From contig JAUYDG010000151.1 of NCBI GenBank assembly GCA_030691925.1, positions 1-6,894 of the forward strand: a stretch of DNA of 6,894 nucleotides, in the 5' to 3' direction. Of this stretch, positions 4,467-6,894 are shown piece after piece; within the stretch, counting starts at the first letter, position 1; every line of letters begins with the position of its first letter. The notes beneath the pieces were generated by a model. That model ran no database searches, had not been told where the DNA came from, and worked only from the letters and a program-made list of their open reading frames with translations. The stretch is from Nanobdellota archaeon. GTDB lineage: Archaea; Nanobdellota; Nanobdellia; SCGC-AAA011-G17; VGLX01. Both the position numbers and the translations under genes were made by a program.

Positions 4467-4637
4467 ATGGCAAAGAAAGATATACCTGTAAGCAGGTCAG
4501 AGCACCAGGAAGTTGTTGATTACCTCGTGAAGAAGTCGCAGCAGAAGGACCTAGAGCCTCAAAGGCACGTTGACAACGTTAGTATAGAAGAAACAGAAGC
4601 GTTGGTTAAGAAGATAAAAGATAAGATAAGGGCTTAG
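4467..4637 (+). CDS. Small charged soluble protein (56 aa), function unknown
   Basis: The frame runs from the ATG at 4467 to the TAG at 4635-4637. The product opens MAKKDIPVSRSEHQEVVDYL. It is highly charged with no membrane segment, signal peptide or cysteine. Two probable helices stand out (about 10-28 and 40-55), the second ending in a Lys-rich stretch (K48-K49-I-K-D-K-I-R). The Lys/Glu pattern and clean codon reading support real coding despite the size. The gene is leaderless, with a TATA box 27 nt upstream, and divergent from DUF2061. It ends 70 nt before the convergent end of the 671-aa gene. It could be a small regulator or an adaptor; no family is recognised and no function is claimed. 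Confidence 0.65.
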   Translation: MAKKDIPVSRSEHQEVVDYLVKKSQQKDLEPQRHVDNVSIEETEALVKKIKDKIRA

Positions 4638-4707
4638 TTGTGGTTCGCGTAGAATCCTTCAAGGAAAAAATACTGTCCTGATGGTAAGTTAGGGGATTAT
4701 ATCTAGG

Positions 4708-6723
4708 TTATGGTTCCAGACTTTTCAGAATGAGCTGGTGAACTTCCGGGTAAGCGTCAGGCTTTAGAAGGTCTAAGTGCAAGGGATTGAGCTTGCCACT
4801 GCAAACGCCTTGTATTATGTAATTTTCTGCCCAGGGTATTGTTGAATGGTCTTCTAATACTATCCCATCTCCTATCCCGCCGTCCATCTCACAGCCGGTG
4901 CCGACTATCGTATAAACAGGTATTTCTGGCTTTTGCCCCCTGTTGAGCTTGTTAAGGAAAAGGCTTCCCTCGGTAAGGTCTCTGCACTCAAGTTCTGCTC
5001 CTATCAGGGGGCATACTTTTGCAACTTCGCCTACAATCCCGCTGTTCGGAGTTCCGATTAGTATAACTTTGTTCACGTCTTGGCTTCCGAAGACTTGCAA
5101 GTACCTCCTGGCTACTAGGCCTCCCATGCTGAAGGCCACTATATTCACTTTTGGCTTGCCAGTCCTGTACTTAACGATATCAACTAATTCTTTTAGCCTT
5201 ATCGCGTAAGTGTCTATGCTTTCGCTCTTAGTCTGCACCACGACATAGTTTTCAGGGGTTTCTTGGAAAACATCGAAATAGTAGCTGCTCCTGACCACGA
5301 CAGGTGTTCCTGATAGGCCCCACAGCCCTTGAGAGCCTGCTTGAGGGGTGTACAGCGTTACCGTACCTGCGTTTAGATAGCCGTCTTCTTCCAGCATTTT
5401 CTGTATCTTGGTGAAGCCTTCCAGGCTGTACTCTGCTGATATCCCTTCGCTCACAGCATGGCCGTGCAAGAGCATTACCGGGTAAGTGTCTGGGCTGTTC
5501 TTGCAGTCTTCGCTGACACAGCAGGCCTTGCATTCTTTGAATAAGCAGCACTTAGGCTCCGGCTCTTCAAATATTATGCCCAGGCTTATTGGATTGTAAG
5601 TTTCTGATAAGGATACTTGTCCTAGGTAGGTCTCTTCCAAGCTGTCGACAGTTGAGTTGCTTAAAGGAAGGGCGCTGGTGAGGTTCTGCCATGTTGCTGA
5701 TAACTGGTTTAGTTTTTCCGAAACGTTGTTAAGGGCGTCTTCCTTTTCTTCAAGCCTTGTCTTTTCATTCAAAACCTTGGTTGCGTGGTTGAACTCTTCA
5801 ACTGTCTTGTTAAGGCTGGTTATGAAACTTTCATCTTCTACCATGTTATCTCGAAGTTTTTCCAGGCTGTTCCTCACATTTGAAACGTTTTCTACAAGGG
5901 TGTTATAAGATGCCAAGGCACTTTCCATGTTAAATGTTAAGTTTTCTACTGACAGCTCTGTTTTTTCTAATTCTTGTTCCAGCCCTGCTACGCCTTGGGA
6001 TGCTAGGCTGTACTTGTTTTGGCTGAACAGGTCTTTGAACAGCAAAAGGTCTTCTTCGCTTCTTGCGATCATCAAGTTGATGCTGGCTGACTCTTCTTCC
6101 AGACGTTCTATGTTTAATGTTTTATTGAGGAGGATCATGGCTTCGTCAAGTCTTGCCTTCTTGCCGATGGATGTTTCCAGTCTTTTTGTTAAACTTTCTA
6201 AGACGGGCTTGGTCTCTTCTTTCAGCCTCTTGTCCTCTTCGTTCAGGTCGTAATTAACTGTTATCAGCATGCTTCTCGTTGTAACGTCTTCTTCTGTGTG
6301 GCAGAGCCAGGTGTTCACGCTGTTGCATTCCATCTCGAAGCGGTATAAGTCCTGGCCTATGCCTTGCATCAACACCTTTAGCTTATACTCTTTCTCCAGC
6401 GGGTTGCCTGGCCTAAGGACTGAGACGTTTTTGTCTAGGTACAAGTCCCGGCTTAGGTCCCTGAAAGCGTACTCGCACTGGGCAGTGCAGAAAGGATTGG
6501 TGGTGACGGAAGCCTTGAACTTGATCAGGCCTTCTTCTCCCTTGACTATGAAAAGATCTTCCTTGTCAGACTCCAGCTTTACTATTATGTCATTGCCCAG
6601 CAGGAACTTAACATACAAGAAAGCCTTAGTGGAAAAAAAAACGATTAACACTCCAAAGGCTATCAAGATAAGCACTGTTAACACCTTATGCCTCGCCCAC
6701 ATCCTCTTCGCAAATCCCAGCAT
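4708..6723 (-). CDS. Membrane-anchored coiled-coil protein with C-terminal lipase-like alpha/beta hydrolase
   Basis: The protein has 671 residues. A basic N-terminus is followed by one membrane helix (about 14-36), so most of the chain should lie outside the cell. Residues 45-158 look like a beta-rich domain with four cysteines (79, 83, 133, 141). Residues 160-345 are a long charged helical coiled coil. A linker holds six cysteines (392, 393, 398, 401, 402, 407). The hydrolase follows: V-M-L-L-H-G-H (416-422, oxyanion region), nucleophile S532 in A-F-S-M-G-G-L-V-A-R, probable acid D619 in G-D-G-I-V, and probable base H649. This is the lipase/esterase order, with Ala for the first Gly of GxSxG as in Bacillus lipases. 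Eight N-X-S/T sequons suggest glycosylation. It is leaderless and read against its 56-aa neighbour. The hydrolase fold is confident; the substrate (lipid, ester, or none) is unknown. Confidence 0.88.
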   Translation of the reverse strand: MLGFAKRMWARHKVLTVLILIAFGVLIVFFSTKAFLYVKFLLGNDIIVKLESDKEDLFIVKGEEGLIKFKASVTTNPFCTAQCEYAFRDLSRDLYLDKNVSVLRPGNPLEKEYKLKVLMQGIGQDLYRFEMECNSVNTWLCHTEEDVTTRSMLITVNYDLNEEDKRLKEETKPVLESLTKRLETSIGKKARLDEAMILLNKTLNIERLEEESASINLMIARSEEDLLLFKDLFSQNKYSLASQGVAGLEQELEKTELSVENLTFNMESALASYNTLVENVSNVRNSLEKLRDNMVEDESFITSLNKTVEEFNHATKVLNEKTRLEEKEDALNNVSEKLNQLSATWQNLTSALPLSNSTVDSLEETYLGQVSLSETYNPISLGIIFEEPEPKCCLFKECKACCVSEDCKNSPDTYPVMLLHGHAVSEGISAEYSLEGFTKIQKMLEEDGYLNAGTVTLYTPQAGSQGLWGLSGTPVVVRSSYYFDVFQETPENYVVVQTKSESIDTYAIRLKELVDIVKYRTGKPKVNIVAFSMGGLVARRYLQVFGSQDVNKVILIGTPNSGIVGEVAKVCPLIGAELECRDLTEGSLFLNKLNRGQKPEIPVYTIVGTGCEMDGGIGDGIVLEDHSTIPWAENYIIQGVCSGKLNPLHLDLLKPDAYPEVHQLILKSLEP

Positions 6724-6746
6724 ATGGCTTATTATAAGGAAGCTTG

Positions 6747-6756
6747 TTATTTAACC
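6747..6756 (-). promoter_or_regulatory. TATA-like box of the 671-aa gene (leaderless)
   Basis: On the minus strand this reads GGTTAAATAA, preceded by AAAAA, with the A/T core centred about 27 nt before the ATG at 6723. There is no SD between them. The spacing matches the two other leaderless genes here. Confidence 0.55.
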
Positions 6757-6783
6757 TTTTTGAAAGCCTGATACAAAGAAAGA

Positions 6784-6894
6784 TTAACTATTTACTTCTA
6801 TGAACCTCTCGATGCTCCTGTCATAAGTTTTTTCTGCATCTTTTGTGAAAAAGCATGCTGGCAGCTGCCCTTTGCTCCTGTGATGCGCTATGCA
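6784..6894 (-). CDS. C-terminal end of a gene running off the window, function unknown
   Basis: An open frame enters from the right edge and stops at TAA (6784-6786), giving the last 36 residues. They include an A-H-H-R-S-K-G-Q-L-P segment near the edge, two cysteines, and a charged tail (Y24-D-R-S-I-E-R-F-I-E) that looks like a terminal helix. Residue make-up and the helical ending look like real coding, and its stop sits 60 nt before the start of the 671-aa gene on the same strand, a normal spacing with room for that gene's own promoter. I do not recognise the family from this fragment. The start lies outside the window. Confidence 0.6.
   Translation of the reverse strand, partial: CIAHHRSKGQLPACFFTKDAEKTYDRSIERFIEVNS

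Noticed and set aside
4638..4707. T-loop-like GGTTCGCG and a short TCCTT/AAGGA palindrome between the convergent genes
   Set aside because: No tRNA cloverleaf can be drawn around it and the palindrome is only 5 bp; treated as ordinary spacer, perhaps with a weak minus-strand T-run terminator.
6269..6754. Plus-strand open frame (161 codons) opposite the N-terminus of the hydrolase gene
   Set aside because: It is Ser/Leu/Lys-rich, typical of antisense readings of Glu/Lys/Leu-rich coiled-coil genes. It has no SD or TATA box and runs across the promoter of the real gene.

Overview
The window looks like a chromosomal segment of an uncultured archaeon, possibly a DPANN-type lineage such as Woesearchaeota. 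Three genes in the right half (starts at 4380 minus, 4467 plus and 6723 minus) have no Shine-Dalgarno (SD) sequence. Each instead has an A/T-rich TATA-like box centred 25-28 nt before its ATG, which is the usual layout of archaeal leaderless genes. The large surface protein is also rich in N-X-S/T sequons. Against this, the left-half genes all have strong GGAGG-type SD sites, an RseP-like protease is more familiar from bacteria, and two hairpins followed by T-runs resemble intrinsic terminators. The archaeal assignment is therefore likely but not certain, and the lineage is a guess.

Left block (1-1612, plus strand): three small exported proteins of unknown function. The first two (44-361, 417-803) are very cysteine-rich after their signal peptides. 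The second ends in a cystine-knot-like cysteine pattern. They are separated by three exact tandem copies of a 13-nt unit. After a 203-nt gap containing possible RNA structure comes a 201-aa exported protein without a recognised family (1007-1612). A hairpin with a T-run closes this block.

Middle block (1689-3932, plus strand): a compact operon for membrane proteostasis or stress. It encodes a single-PDZ RseP-like M50 site-2 protease, a second M50 protease of the EGY/S2P-like branch, a 43-aa very basic protein, and a PspC-domain membrane protein whose start overlaps the small gene. A second hairpin with a T-rich tail follows. Two different intramembrane proteases beside PspC suggest regulated proteolysis or envelope-stress handling; no partner protease or substrate is visible.

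Right block (about 4000-6894): an AT-rich spacer, a DUF2061 two-helix membrane protein (minus) and a 56-aa soluble orphan (plus) transcribed divergently from an 86-bp intergenic region with back-to-back TATA boxes, then a 671-aa minus-strand surface protein. That protein has an N-terminal membrane anchor, an extracellular domain, a long coiled coil with many potential N-glycosylation sites, a six-cysteine linker and a C-terminal lipase-like alpha/beta hydrolase with a plausible catalytic triad. The last 36 residues of another minus-strand gene run off the right edge.

There are no recognisable tRNAs, rRNAs, CRISPR arrays, insertion sequences or transposases. The most unusual items are the cysteine-rich exported pair with the 13-nt repeat, the coiled-coil/cysteine/lipase protein, and the double-M50 plus PspC operon with its overlapping small gene.
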